A stretch of 64,000 nucleotides of DNA from [Clostridium] celerecrescens 18A (lineage in GTDB: Bacteria > Bacillota > Clostridia > Lachnospirales > Lachnospiraceae): contig NZ_PGET01000001.1 in NCBI RefSeq assembly GCF_002797975.1, positions 4,638,001-4,702,000 of the forward strand. Direction: 5' to 3'. The position numbers and the translations under genes were made by a program. A model generated the notes under the pieces. That model was given only the letters and a program-made list of their open reading frames with translations, did not search any database and was not told the origin of the DNA. Of this stretch, positions 1 through 9,432 are shown in pieces; the first letter of the stretch is position 1; the number at the start of each line of letters is the position of its first letter.

Positions 1-1280
1 CCAGTAATGAATTTTTTGCCCGGTTTGTGGAAGAGGTGCACAAACGAGGGATGAGGGTCATCCTGGATGGGGTATTTAATCATTGCGGTTCTTTTAATAA
101 ATGGCTGGATGGAGAACGGATCTATGAGATGTCCGGAACCTACGCGCCGGGAGCCTATGTGTCAAAGGACAGTCCATACCGGTCGTTTTTTAAATTTTAC
201 GATGAAGAAGCCTGGCCGTATAATGGTTCCTACGACGGCTGGTGGGGGCATGCAACCCTTCCAAAGCTTAATTATGAGGATTCCCGGACTTTGTATGAGT
301 ATATCCTGCAGATTGCAAAAAAGTGGGTTTCGCCACCCTACCATGTAGATGGATGGCGGCTTGATGTAGCGGCAGATTTGGGACATAGCAGCGAATACAA
401 CCATAAGTTCTGGAGAGATTTCCGTAAGGCGGTAAAGGAGGCCAATCCGGAGGCCATCGTATTGGCAGAGCATTATGGGGACCCGTCCAGCTGGCTTCAG
501 GGGGACCAGTGGGATACGGTCATGAACTATGATGCCTTCATGGAGCCGGTAACCTGGTTTTTGACAGGCATGGAAAAGCACAGCGACGAAAGAAACCCCA
601 GTCTGTTTGGGGATGGGGAAAGTTTCTTTAAGTCCATGAACTACCATATGAGCCGCATGATGACAGGTTCCGTTCAGGTAGCCATGAATGAGCTGTCAAA
701 TCATGACCATTCCCGTTTTATGACCAGAACCAACGGCCGGGTGGGGCGGACTTCCACTGTAGGTCCGGAAGCTGCCTCTCAGGGCATCAACAATGGGATT
801 TTCAGGGAAGCGGTCATGATCCAGATGACCTGGCCTGGCGCTCCAACGATTTATTACGGAGACGAGGCCGGTGTCTGCGGCTGGACGGATCCGGATAACC
901 GGAGAACCTATCCCTGGGGCAGAGAGGATTTGGAACTGATCGAGTTTCACCGGTATATGACCGGGCTTCATCACAGCATACCGGCTTTGCGTCTTGGGTC
1001 CTTGAAGCAGCTTTTGGCCGGGAGTCACCTTATCTCCTACGGGCGTTTCTTAAAGGACAGCATTTGCGCCGTGGCGGTCAACAATCTTCCGGAAGAACGG
1101 CAGGTCGGGATCCCTGTATGGCAGTTGGGAATGGAGGATGGGGAAATCATGTCCCGGTACATGCTGACCTATGAAAACGGATATAATGTAGGTAAAATTC
1201 CTTATGAGGTAAAGGACGGCCAGGTGCTTGTCTCTATGCCGGGAACGAGCTCTGTTTTGCTGGTAGCTGAACGGGATTAG
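1..1280 (+). CDS. GH13 alpha-amylase family glycoside hydrolase, 5' end missing
   Basis: The reading frame is already open at the left edge, so the N-terminal part lies outside the window; about 425 codons are visible. All four GH13 landmarks occur in order: region I (DGVFNH), region II with the nucleophile (GWRLDVAAD), the general acid (VLAEHYGD) and region IV (NHDHS). The protein should retain an alpha-glucan hydrolase (alpha/beta)8 barrel plus a C-terminal beta domain. A pattern of this kind is usual in neopullulanase/maltogenic amylase-like intracellular enzymes, but the diagnostic N-terminal domain cannot be seen, so substrate is not assigned. No clear terminator follows; tRNA genes begin about 80 bases later. 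Confidence 0.9.
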   Translation, partial: SNEFFARFVEEVHKRGMRVILDGVFNHCGSFNKWLDGERIYEMSGTYAPGAYVSKDSPYRSFFKFYDEEAWPYNGSYDGWWGHATLPKLNYEDSRTLYEYILQIAKKWVSPPYHVDGWRLDVAADLGHSSEYNHKFWRDFRKAVKEANPEAIVLAEHYGDPSSWLQGDQWDTVMNYDAFMEPVTWFLTGMEKHSDERNPSLFGDGESFFKSMNYHMSRMMTGSVQVAMNELSNHDHSRFMTRTNGRVGRTSTVGPEAASQGINNGIFREAVMIQMTWPGAPTIYYGDEAGVCGWTDPDNRRTYPWGREDLELIEFHRYMTGLHHSIPALRLGSLKQLLAGSHLISYGRFLKDSICAVAVNNLPEERQVGIPVWQLGMEDGEIMSRYMLTYENGYNVGKIPYEVKDGQVLVSMPGTSSVLLVAERD

Positions 1281-1305
1281 AAATTTTATTTTTCTAAAAA
1301 AAACC

Positions 1306-1334
1306 TTGATTTTTTAATGCCCCTGTGATAAAAT
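1306..1334 (+). promoter_or_regulatory. Promoter for the tRNA-Tyr/tRNA-Leu pair
   Basis: A sigma-A type promoter with TTGATT at 1306-1311, a 17-base spacer and TAAAAT at 1329-1334. It lies 29 bases before the 5' end of tRNA-Tyr, a usual distance for a stable RNA promoter. Confidence 0.6.
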
Positions 1335-1362
1335 AACACTCGCTTGCTTATTAAAAGAGCAT

Positions 1363-1444
1363 GGGTGGGTTCCCGAGCGGCCAAAGGGGGCAGACTGTAA
1401 ATCTGTTGTCGACGACTTCGAAGGTTCGAATCCTTCTCCACCCA
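1363..1444 (+). tRNA. tRNA-Tyr (GTA)
   Basis: An 82-base type II tRNA with a long variable arm. The acceptor stem pairs GGGTGGG with TCCACCC, the anticodon loop reads CTGTAAA (GTA), and the T arm is GAAGG-TTCGAAT-CCTTC. The 3' CCA is not encoded, which is common in Firmicutes. Confidence 0.95.
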
Positions 1445-1483
1445 GTCCGTACCGTTGTAAAGAATAAAACGGTATATGAGAAT

Positions 1484-1569
1484 GCCGGCGTGGCGGAACA
1501 GGCAGACGCACAGGACTTAAAATCCTGCGGGACTTACCTCCCGTACCGGTTCGATTCCGGTCGCCGGCA
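1484..1569 (+). tRNA. tRNA-Leu (TAA)
   Basis: An 86-base type II tRNA. The acceptor stem pairs GCCGGCG with CGCCGGC, the anticodon is TAA within ACTTAAAAT, and there is a long variable arm followed by the T arm CCGGT-TCGATT-CCGG. CCA is not encoded. It is cotranscribed with tRNA-Tyr 39 bases upstream. Confidence 0.95.
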
Positions 1570-1574
1570 TGATG

Positions 1575-1613
1575 AAAAAACCTTGTACTCTGATATGGAG
1601 TACAAGGTTTTTT
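1575..1613 (+). terminator. Terminator after the tRNA pair
   Basis: An inverted repeat (CCTTGTACTC pairing with GAGTACAAGG) preceded by six As and followed by a T run. The flanking A and T tracts would let it act in both directions, so it could also stop the LysR gene converging from the right. Confidence 0.85.
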
Positions 1614-1646
1614 GTTGTCTGACATAAGAGAAAAGCTCATTTAACA

Positions 1647-2606
1647 TTAAGCCCTATCATTCATCTTTTGACCACTCCCCGCGATTTTCAAAAACTCCTC
1701 CATTGCCCGGGTGAAACGTCTACCCGTCTTCCAATAGAAATATAGATTCCGATGGCAAATTTCACTTTCGATCTTATAATAAACAACATTTGGATGAGAA
1801 AGAACCTGTGCTATCAGTGTGTCACTGATAAAGGATATTCCCATTCCCGAACATGTTATATTGTAAGAGGTAAGCTGCTGGTCAAGTTCAAATACAATAT
1901 TTGGAGTAATGCCATGCTCCTGAAGAATTTCCATCGCACGTTTCCTTGTATCGTTCTCTGGCTTCAGCATTATAAATGGTTCCTTTTCAAATAGCTTCAG
2001 CGGTACAGGCTTAATTATTTCTTCCAAAAAGGAGCCGTCAGGAATCAGCTGCACCGGAACCTGGTACTGCTCTGCTTTTCGGTTTATTTCAAAGGTTTTC
2101 GGTACAGCCAGAAGCAAATGTTCTTTTTTGTAAATACTGTTATCAAATATCCCTCTGTCCAGAGAACAATTATCAATCATCAAATCAATTCTGCCGTTCT
2201 GAAGATACAATGCCAACTCCGCTGTGCTCTCTTCAATCAACTCAACTTTAACCATCGGAAAGCGTTTTGTAAATTCGCCCATTAAAGGGGGCAGTACCCA
2301 TGAAGAAAAAAGGCTGCTTCCTCCTAAAATCAGCTCTCCTATTTTTAAATCTCCCCAGTCATTTACAAAATTGTAAAACTCACTTTCAATAAAGAGCATT
2401 TCTTCCACGGATTTAATATATTTTTTTCCGCATTCTGTTAGGGTCAAAGGCTTTGTACTTCTGTCGAATATCGGATATCCAATTTTAAGCTCGATCCTTT
2501 TTATTGTAGCGCTCAGCGAAGGCTGTGAAATAAACAGCTTTTTTGCGGCTTTTGAAAAACTCTGCTCTTTGTAAACCATATATACATAATCCATCCCCTT
2601 AAACAC
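1647..2606 (-). CDS. LysR family transcriptional regulator
   Basis: A LysR-type regulator of 319 residues with an N-terminal winged helix (SFSKAAKKLFISQPSLSATIKRIE) and a periplasmic-binding-protein-like effector domain behind it. I place the start at a GTG (2604-2606) because GGAGGAGG lies six bases upstream of it. An ATG at 2627 would put that ribosome site inside the gene. It is divergent from aspartate ammonia-lyase with about 140 AT-rich bases between them, so it most likely controls that gene and itself. The effector is unknown; aspartate or a related amino acid is inference from context. Confidence 0.85.
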   Translation of the reverse strand: MFKGMDYVYMVYKEQSFSKAAKKLFISQPSLSATIKRIELKIGYPIFDRSTKPLTLTECGKKYIKSVEEMLFIESEFYNFVNDWGDLKIGELILGGSSLFSSWVLPPLMGEFTKRFPMVKVELIEESTAELALYLQNGRIDLMIDNCSLDRGIFDNSIYKKEHLLLAVPKTFEINRKAEQYQVPVQLIPDGSFLEEIIKPVPLKLFEKEPFIMLKPENDTRKRAMEILQEHGITPNIVFELDQQLTSYNITCSGMGISFISDTLIAQVLSHPNVVYYKIESEICHRNLYFYWKTGRRFTRAMEEFLKIAGSGQKMNDRA

Positions 2607-2744
2607 TGTAAACCTCCTCCGTTTCATACTATAACTTTAGAATTATACTAATTATAAAAATATACGTATTTGATTATATTATAAATAGATTTTATAATAA
2701 ATACAATACAAAACGGTATTTTGCCGATAACGGAGGATTGGTCA
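2607..2744. promoter_or_regulatory. LysR/aspA divergent intergenic region
   Basis: A very AT-rich region between two divergent genes. It contains several overlapping TATAAT-like hexamers and T-N11-A type partial dyads of the sort LysR proteins bind. I cannot fix one promoter with confidence. Confidence 0.4.
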
Positions 2745-4190
2745 TTGGATAGCATAAATAACATAGATTACAGAATTGAAAAGGATTCCATAGGAATGAA
2801 AGATGTGCCGGGGAATGTGTATTATGGCGTACAATCGATGCGTGCGGCAGAAAACTTTCATATTACCGGTCTTAACATTCACCCTGAAATTATTAACAGT
2901 CTGGCTTACATAAAGAAAGCGGCAGCCATAACGAACCTTGAGATAGGACTTCTGGACAGAACAACTGCAGAAGCGATTATTCAGGCATGTGATGAGATCC
3001 TGGCTGGACAATTCCGCAAAGACTTCATTGTTGATCCGATTCAGGGCGGGGCAGGAACTTCACTGAATATGAATGCCAACGAAGTGATAGCAAACCGTGC
3101 GATTGAGCTTCTTGGCGGACAAAAAGGCGATTATTCCATTGTAAATCCCAATGATCATGTAAACTGTGGACAGTCCACGAATGATGTCGTTCCTAGTGCC
3201 GGAAAAATGACTTCTTTAAGGCTTCTTAAAAAACTGAAAATAGAACTTCTCCGGCTGCATCAGGCATTTTGTGAAAAAGCTGACGAATTTGACCATGTCC
3301 TGAAGATGGGGCGCACCCAGATGCAGGATGCAGTCCCCATTCGATTGGGTCAGGAATTTAAAGCTTATTCAACAGCAATTATGCGTGACCTCCGCCGCAT
3401 GGACAAAGCCATGGAAGAAATGTGTACTTTGAATATGGGTGGAACAGCCATAGGGACAGGAATCAATGCTGATGTAAATTATCTGAAACGTATAGTACCT
3501 AATTTAGCAAAGGTATCAAATATGGAATTAGTGCAGGCTGCAGATCTGATAGATGCGACACAAAATCTCGACTCTTTTGTTGCTGTATCAGGTGCCGTCA
3601 AGGCTTGCGCCGTCACATTGTCTAAAATAGCCAATGACCTTCGCCTGATGTCTTCCGGACCAAGAACAGGCTTTCATGAAATCAACCTTCCTGCTAAGCA
3701 AAATGGCTCCTCCATCATGCCTGGAAAAGTAAATCCCGTGATTCCTGAAGTAGTAAACCAGGTCGCCTTTAATATTATTGGAAATGATGTAACAATCACC
3801 ATGGCAGTAGAAGCCGGACAATTAGAATTAAATGCATTTGAACCTATCATTTTTTATTGTATGTTCCAGTCCATTGACACTCTTGCCTATGCCGTACAGA
3901 CATTTGTAGATAACTGTGTATCTGGCATTACGGCTAACGAAGCAAGATGCCGTTTCCTGGTAGATAACAGTGTCGGGATCATTACGGCGATTTGCCCCCA
4001 TGTAGGGTACCAAAAAGCGGCAGATATTGCTAAGAAAGCCATGTTAAGCGGCAAACCCGTAAGAACTCTGATTCTGCAGGAAAAATTAATAGGTGAAGAA
4101 GAACTGGACCATATACTGGATCCGGTGCATATGACAGAACCAGGGATATCCGGGAAAAATTTATTATTAAAGAGAAAACTGGAAGCGTGA
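2745..4190 (+). CDS. aspA: Aspartate ammonia-lyase
   Basis: A member of the fumarase/aspartase superfamily, 481 residues, which deaminates L-aspartate to fumarate and ammonia. The superfamily signature is present as GSSIMPGKVNP, as are the conserved blocks GQSTNDVVPS and KMGRTQMQDAVP. The start is a TTG at 2745, eight bases after GGAGG (2732-2736); a TTG at 2721 has no ribosome site. Fumarase class II is the main alternative, but the N-terminal block and general resemblance favour aspartase. The gene stands alone and is followed by a strong hairpin, with a divergent LysR gene as its likely regulator. Confidence 0.88.
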   Translation: MDSINNIDYRIEKDSIGMKDVPGNVYYGVQSMRAAENFHITGLNIHPEIINSLAYIKKAAAITNLEIGLLDRTTAEAIIQACDEILAGQFRKDFIVDPIQGGAGTSLNMNANEVIANRAIELLGGQKGDYSIVNPNDHVNCGQSTNDVVPSAGKMTSLRLLKKLKIELLRLHQAFCEKADEFDHVLKMGRTQMQDAVPIRLGQEFKAYSTAIMRDLRRMDKAMEEMCTLNMGGTAIGTGINADVNYLKRIVPNLAKVSNMELVQAADLIDATQNLDSFVAVSGAVKACAVTLSKIANDLRLMSSGPRTGFHEINLPAKQNGSSIMPGKVNPVIPEVVNQVAFNIIGNDVTITMAVEAGQLELNAFEPIIFYCMFQSIDTLAYAVQTFVDNCVSGITANEARCRFLVDNSVGIITAICPHVGYQKAADIAKKAMLSGKPVRTLILQEKLIGEEELDHILDPVHMTEPGISGKNLLLKRKLEA

Positions 4191-4230
4191 CCGCCGTACC
4201 TATAAGGGGTGTGGATTCACAACGATATAA

Positions 4231-4264
4231 CGCCTGACGAAACCTTGAGTTCGTCAGGCGTTTT
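4231..4264 (+). terminator. Terminator after aspA
   Basis: CGCCTGACGAA pairs with TTCGTCAGGCG around an 8-12 base loop and is followed by TTTT, 40 bases after the aspA stop. Confidence 0.85.
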
Positions 4265-4280
4265 GACTGTGTTAACTGAA

Positions 4281-4400
4281 TCAGAATACACTGCCCTTAC
4301 CTACTTGCGAATCCGCTCCGTAGTCACCAAGATGCAGCTCAACAATTTTTTTTACAATATACAGTCCAATATTTTTCCCTCCTGAATTGCCAATGTTTGG
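4281..4400 (-). pseudogene. Remnant of a sensor histidine kinase (C-terminal ATPase end)
   Basis: The last ~35 codons before a TGA read GGKNIGLYIVKKIVE then GADSQVGKGSVF. These match the G2 box and C-terminus of a HATPase_c domain (normally GLGLYIVKKIVELHGG ... GKGSTF). Nothing upstream on this strand encodes the rest of a kinase, and no ribosome site or start is evident. The glycine before NIGLYI has also been altered. I read it as the tail of a deleted two-component kinase gene. Confidence 0.65.
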
Positions 4401-4478
4401 CAGCTGAACATTTGCTGAATTTGCGCTGGATAATTTTCGGTGTATACATGGCTGCGAAGGCCATGTCATAAAGATAAT

Positions 4479-4522
4479 TGGACTAAGCAAAAAACCAAAA
4501 GTTTAAGGTTTTGCTTAGTCCA
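4479..4522. terminator. Hairpin downstream of the yesN-like gene
   Basis: TGGACTAAGCAAAA pairs with TTTTGCTTAGTCCA. It lies just after the stop of the minus-strand response regulator and probably ends that operon, although the T tract is weak on both sides. Confidence 0.55.
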
Positions 4523-4536
4523 GGTTGTTTTGTATT

Positions 4537-6039
4537 TTATTTTTTACGCAGCAAATAATCCTTCGGAGAATAACCAAACATTTTTTTAAAACGTTTGCTG
4601 TAATAAAAAGCATCTGTATACCCTACCAGCTCCGCAATGTCCGATATTTTATATTGATTGGATTCCAATAATTTCTTAGAAGCTTCCATACGTATCATGG
4701 TGATATACTGAAGCAGGGATTCATTATTTACTTTTTTAAAAACACTGCCCAAATAGGAAGGATTTAATTGAAATAAGTTTGCAAGCCGGGTTACGGTTAA
4801 TTCCGGATCGGAATAATGTTCATCAATATATAAAATGATTTTTTTGCTTAAGGAGAGGTCGGAAGGGATGGTCTCATTTTCAGTCATGCATAAACGCCCA
4901 TATGCAAGAATGGTGCTTTTAACCTGGTTCAGCCGATATTCTTCATCTATGATCTGGGAGGCAGATTCAGCCGGATTGTGGCTGAATTCTACCTGGCCGC
5001 CATAATGGATATGATAAGTAGTAAAAAATTCCGTAACGATTAAATATAGAAATTTTACATCATGTGCTTCTTCTACCGGGGAAAACAGGCTTTGGATATA
5101 AGCATCCAGCCCCTTTGGATCCTTGCTGTTTAAATAATATAGAATCGTTTGTCTTACCTTCGATAAATCAGCGGATCTACTTTCCCAGGTAAGTTCTTCA
5201 GTCAGGATAAGCTTCGATTCAGGATTAAAATACCTGTGGCTGAGGGCGTAAAGATTTTTTTTATAATCAGGCAGCCAGGATTCTGCCAATGGGATACAGT
5301 CTCCCAGAGCTAAAAATATGTAGGAGGGGCATTTTGGCATTTCGTTTTCCAGAGCTTCTTTTAACAGCTGCCGTTCCTCTTTCCTATGAAGGAAAAATTG
5401 TATGGTATAGGCATAATCCAGCTCCTTAAAATATTCGCAGTCTAGTCCATGACGACGGATCTCAGCTACCAGTTCTGTTATAAAATCTTCATTTTCTTCA
5501 TAGATAAAAGCGCCTAAATAAAGGGTGAAATCATAGTCTGCCACCTCGGGATATCTGGCAGTTAATTGTTCGATGCTTTGACAGCCATTCAGTACATTGG
5601 ATAGGAAAGTGCATTTTTCAAAGTGATAAAACTTTTGAATTTGTTTCTGTTGTTTTTTTAACAATTCTATTTTCTCTTTGGTATCCCTTAAAACAGCGGT
5701 TAAGGTAGAAGCGTCTACAGGCTTTAGCAGATAATCCATGACTCCGAACCGCATGGCGGAACGTGCATATTCAAAGTCATTATAGCCAGATAACAGAATA
5801 ATCTTGGTGGAAGGGTAATTCCTGTATACCGATTCCGCCACTTCAATTCCATTCATACGGGGCATTTTAATATCCAGAAGGATAAGGTCAACCGGATGCT
5901 GCCTTAATAATTCAAGAACTTCTATACCGTTTTCGGCTTCCCCTATAAAATGAATGGCCAATTCTTCCCGTGGAATGATTTTGATAATTCGTTGTCTGAT
6001 AAAGTACTCGTCATCTGCAATTATAATATTAAGTGGCAT
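4537..6039 (-). CDS. YesN-like response regulator with AraC DNA-binding domain
   Basis: A 500-residue regulator. The N-terminal receiver (about 1-120) has the acidic pair in IIIADDEYF, the phosphoacceptor in LILLDIKMPRMNG and the conserved Lys in LLKPVD. The middle ~270 residues are variable. The C-terminal ~100 residues form an AraC-type double helix-turn-helix (LTVTRLANLFQLNPSYLGSVFKK, then ISDIAELVGYTDAFYYSKRFKK). The start at 6039 follows AAGGAGG and overlaps the kinase gene by 11 bases, implying coupled translation. It probably activates the sugar ABC operon that starts at 8004. Confidence 0.92.
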   Translation of the reverse strand: MPLNIIIADDEYFIRQRIIKIIPREELAIHFIGEAENGIEVLELLRQHPVDLILLDIKMPRMNGIEVAESVYRNYPSTKIILLSGYNDFEYARSAMRFGVMDYLLKPVDASTLTAVLRDTKEKIELLKKQQKQIQKFYHFEKCTFLSNVLNGCQSIEQLTARYPEVADYDFTLYLGAFIYEENEDFITELVAEIRRHGLDCEYFKELDYAYTIQFFLHRKEERQLLKEALENEMPKCPSYIFLALGDCIPLAESWLPDYKKNLYALSHRYFNPESKLILTEELTWESRSADLSKVRQTILYYLNSKDPKGLDAYIQSLFSPVEEAHDVKFLYLIVTEFFTTYHIHYGGQVEFSHNPAESASQIIDEEYRLNQVKSTILAYGRLCMTENETIPSDLSLSKKIILYIDEHYSDPELTVTRLANLFQLNPSYLGSVFKKVNNESLLQYITMIRMEASKKLLESNQYKISDIAELVGYTDAFYYSKRFKKMFGYSPKDYLLRKK

Positions 6040-7747
6040 CAGTGGATACCTCCTTTTTTCCAATGGTTATGGTAGAGATACAGCCGCCCTTAGGATGATT
6101 GGCAATGGCAAGACCATATTCGCTGCCGTAATAGAGTTGGATTCTCTGGTGAATATTTTTGATACCAAAATGAGTATTACCTGTAGTCCATATACGTTCA
6201 TAATCCTCTTCCCGGATTCCGATTCCGTTATCCCGGATGGTGAATAAAATGGAATCGGGAGTTTCCGTTACAAGAATATCTAATTGACCTTTTCCATTCA
6301 GTTCTTTGATTCCGTGATAGATACTGTTTTCCACGATGGGCTGCAATAAAAGCTTGAGGCAGGGATAGTCTGATATACTGGAATCATAGGTGATATGAAA
6401 GTCAAACCGGTTATAGTATCTCACTTTCATGATTCTTAGATAGGCTTCGGTAATCGCCAGTTCCTCCTTAACCGTAATGTGGGTGTGACCGTTGCTTAGG
6501 CCATGACGGTAAAACGCAGAAAGATTCATGACCAGGTCGATGAGAGTCTCCTTTTCGTCTATTTCTGCAAGGGAACAGATATTGTCCAGAGTATTATATA
6601 AAAAATGAGGGTTTACCTGCTGCTGTAGCAGGTCCAGGGCTACTTTATTCTTCATTTTTTCTGAATTCAGTAAATCATTCTTTAACTTTTTCTGCGCTAT
6701 AATCATGCTGTTGAATTCCTCGAAAAGAAGACCGATATCACTATCGCTATAGGATTCATTGAATGGAACCCATTCTCCCTCCTTTACCCTCTGGGTATGA
6801 GAGATCAGCTGGTAGATCGGAGAAGTAATTGTGCGGGATACTTTACGGGAGACATTAAGACAGGCAATAATACAGAGCAGGGCCATAATAATGGATATTC
6901 CCAAGGTGGAAAAGGTTGGCTGTAAAAAATAGAGCAGATTGATTTCGTTGACGAGATACCAGTTCAGCTCATGAAAATATTCAGAAAAAATAATCGTGCT
7001 CATAGTCAGCTTGTAATTGCTCTTGTTGTTGTTAAGTTTATTAATATTCTCATAGCGCCTCATTAATGGAATGGAACCATCTGAGCTTTGTACATTGCCA
7101 TCTGAGTCTACAATAAAAAGCCTGCTGAAGTTGCTTGCATTATCCTTATAGATAGCCGAAATTGTACTTTCAGGAATGGCGATTTCCACATATCCAAGCA
7201 TAGTACCTGTGGCGCTGCTGTAAAACGGCAGCATGAGAGACAGGACATGTATTTCCGTGTCACGATCCTTATTGGAGTACTTTATCTCTGGTATCCAGAT
7301 TTTCCGGTCTGATGCGGAAGCATTCCGAAGATTTAAAGGGTAGGGATATATTTCCGTGGTAGCAATCAGCGCATGTTCCGGTGAGTAGATGCTGACAGAA
7401 TGAATAAAGGGAGTGGACTGGATGATATGATTGATCTCGGTTTTCAGATTCATCTGGTCGATGGCATTAAACTCCTTGTTATTGTTGTTAAATTTAGATA
7501 CAATGGCCTGTACGCTCTTATCCGTTATAATAGTTTTGGAATAATTATGAACAGATGCGAGATAATAATCCAGCTGGCTGGAAATGTAATCCAGCTGCCG
7601 GACAGCAGAATTAGTCTCTAATGCCAGAGTATGTTTATAAAATACGACAGAAGTACTGATCAATAATATTATGATGAATAACAGCAGCGTTTGAAACATA
7701 GACCGGAAAAATCTCGAATTAATAGAAGTTATTTTTTGAGCCTTCAT
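6029..7747 (-). CDS. YesM-like membrane sensor histidine kinase
   Basis: A 572-residue kinase of the YesM (LytS-like) class. It has a TM helix near residues 16-36, an extracellular sensor region to about 275, a second TM (ISIIMALLCIIACLNVS), a HAMP segment, then the His_kinase block QQQVNPHFLYNTLDNI with the phosphoacceptor His, and a HATPase_c domain (IVENSIYHGI ... RDNGIGI). It pairs with the adjacent YesN regulator. The sensor faces outside and probably detects a sugar or binding protein linked to the importer encoded divergently. Confidence 0.92.
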   Translation of the reverse strand: MKAQKITSINSRFFRSMFQTLLLFIIILLISTSVVFYKHTLALETNSAVRQLDYISSQLDYYLASVHNYSKTIITDKSVQAIVSKFNNNNKEFNAIDQMNLKTEINHIIQSTPFIHSVSIYSPEHALIATTEIYPYPLNLRNASASDRKIWIPEIKYSNKDRDTEIHVLSLMLPFYSSATGTMLGYVEIAIPESTISAIYKDNASNFSRLFIVDSDGNVQSSDGSIPLMRRYENINKLNNNKSNYKLTMSTIIFSEYFHELNWYLVNEINLLYFLQPTFSTLGISIIMALLCIIACLNVSRKVSRTITSPIYQLISHTQRVKEGEWVPFNESYSDSDIGLLFEEFNSMIIAQKKLKNDLLNSEKMKNKVALDLLQQQVNPHFLYNTLDNICSLAEIDEKETLIDLVMNLSAFYRHGLSNGHTHITVKEELAITEAYLRIMKVRYYNRFDFHITYDSSISDYPCLKLLLQPIVENSIYHGIKELNGKGQLDILVTETPDSILFTIRDNGIGIREEDYERIWTTGNTHFGIKNIHQRIQLYYGSEYGLAIANHPKGGCISTITIGKKEVSTDAT

Positions 7748-8003
7748 ATGGATTCCCTTCTGTATGCAATGCGTGATTTGATTTCATGGAAGACTTAAAT
7801 ATAACAGTAATATTAGTACATTTTATTGACTGTGTCCATATTGAATTTGTGAACTTGAACTATTGAACGATTAATTTGGTAAAGTCATATGTAAAATATA
7901 CATAAAAACTATAAAATGACCATTCATTGTATGGTGATATTTTTCTATAATGGGATTGTGAAGAGGGATGGAAATCTGAAATAAAAAAGGAGGAAATAAA
8001 TTT
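7748..8003 (+). promoter_or_regulatory. Control region between yesM-like kinase and sugar ABC operon
   Basis: An AT-rich 256-base divergent region. A plausible promoter for the rightward operon is TTCATT then TATAAT (7946-7951) with a 17-base spacer; AAAAGGAGGAAA precedes the binding-protein start. Any AraC-type operator should lie here, but no unambiguous direct repeat stands out. Confidence 0.45.
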
Positions 8004-9329
8004 ATGAAAATAAAAAAAGTAATGGCTCTGGCATTAACAGGCGTACTGAGTTTTTCTATGCTGACAGCCTGCGGGTCGAAAACAGACAGCGCAAACAAGG
8101 AATCAGGTGATGAAAAGGTTACGATCAGGCTTTTAACAAGAATGGCAGGTACTTCAACTCAGGTAGGTATTTATAACGATATCATTAATGAATTTAAAAG
8201 TAAACACCCAGAAGTAACCATCATTGATGACTCCCAGGGTGATGAATCGGCATTTAATAATATCCTGACGACTGATATTGCTTCAGGAACCATGGCTAAC
8301 ATCTTCCGAATCCAGGGTGTTGCAAATCTTTCCGACTATATCGATAACGGCTTATTATTAAATCTACAGCCATATCTTGATGCAGACAAAGAATGGAGCG
8401 GTGGATTTACGGAAGGTTCCCTTTCCTATTATCAGGTACCGGGGCATGAAGGCACCTATGCAATTCCAATGGAATCTGGCCTGATTGGCGTTTATTATAA
8501 TGAAATGCTTTTTAAGAAAGCAGGAATTGAAAAATTCCCGGAGACCTGGGAACAGCTGTTAGACGCGATTGCAAAGTTAAAAGAAAACGGAATTATCCCA
8601 ATCGCAATGGGAGCCCAGTCCACTTATATGGCGGGTCATTTACATGACCAGATCTTCTATAAATGGATGGGAACAGAAGCTGCTAAATTATTGGGAAACA
8701 GAGAGATGAAGTGGACGGATGAGGGTGTTGTCCAGACATTACAGTTTGAAAAAGACTTAATCGATGCAGGAGCCTTTGATCCAAGTGCGGCAGGTATCAC
8801 AGATAATATTGCATTAACTCAATTTCAGCAGGGGGAAGCTGCAATGGTGATTACCGGACCTTGGAACATCAGCACATTTACAGATAAATCCGCCACGCCT
8901 GTGTCAGATAATGTTAAGGTTGCAAAGTTCCCTTATTTTGAAGAAAAACCTGAATTTAAAAATCAGGATATGCAGATCCTGAGTCCTTACATGGTAAGCG
9001 GTAAATTAGAAGGAAAAGAGTTAGACTTAACGATTGAATTATTAAAAATGTTAACCGGTAAAGAGGCAGCTAAGAGATTTGCAGAAGAAGCGGCTTTCTT
9101 AATTCCAAGAACCGATCTGGACTTGGATAAGTCAAAATGTACCGACTTATTTATCCAGAATGTAGAGATTGGAGGAACGTCTGAAGGAATCGGTGTCGAC
9201 GTTTTCGACTTTGATCCTTTGACTTCCATGCAGGATAGAACAAGAAATTCAATTGTAAGCTTATTTACAGGGGCCTCTGCCCAGGATGCGGCAGCAGTAA
9301 TCCAGGCTGAGATTGATAACGCAAAATAA
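8004..9329 (+). CDS. Sugar ABC transporter substrate-binding lipoprotein
   Basis: A 441-residue CUT1 family (bacterial extracellular solute-binding protein family 1) lipoprotein. It has a positively charged signal peptide and a lipobox LTAC with the acylated Cys at about residue 23. A long ligand-binding body follows, containing the usual MxxGPW-like segment (AAMVITGPWNIS). It delivers a sugar or oligosaccharide to the two permeases encoded next. Sugar identity cannot be read from the sequence. First gene of the operon, with a consensus ribosome site. Confidence 0.92.
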   Translation: MKIKKVMALALTGVLSFSMLTACGSKTDSANKESGDEKVTIRLLTRMAGTSTQVGIYNDIINEFKSKHPEVTIIDDSQGDESAFNNILTTDIASGTMANIFRIQGVANLSDYIDNGLLLNLQPYLDADKEWSGGFTEGSLSYYQVPGHEGTYAIPMESGLIGVYYNEMLFKKAGIEKFPETWEQLLDAIAKLKENGIIPIAMGAQSTYMAGHLHDQIFYKWMGTEAAKLLGNREMKWTDEGVVQTLQFEKDLIDAGAFDPSAAGITDNIALTQFQQGEAAMVITGPWNISTFTDKSATPVSDNVKVAKFPYFEEKPEFKNQDMQILSPYMVSGKLEGKELDLTIELLKMLTGKEAAKRFAEEAAFLIPRTDLDLDKSKCTDLFIQNVEIGGTSEGIGVDVFDFDPLTSMQDRTRNSIVSLFTGASAQDAAAVIQAEIDNAK

Positions 9330-9432
9330 ATGATCTGGAATTTCACAATTCATTTCTAAATATATGTAGATACTTCTGACTATATTTGATATTGAATTAT
9401 GAAATTCCTTTTCATTATAAGGAGGAATTTCA

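Noticed and set aside
1314..1640. Open frames on both strands across tRNA-Tyr and tRNA-Leu
   Set aside because: Explained by the tRNA sequences and their terminator.
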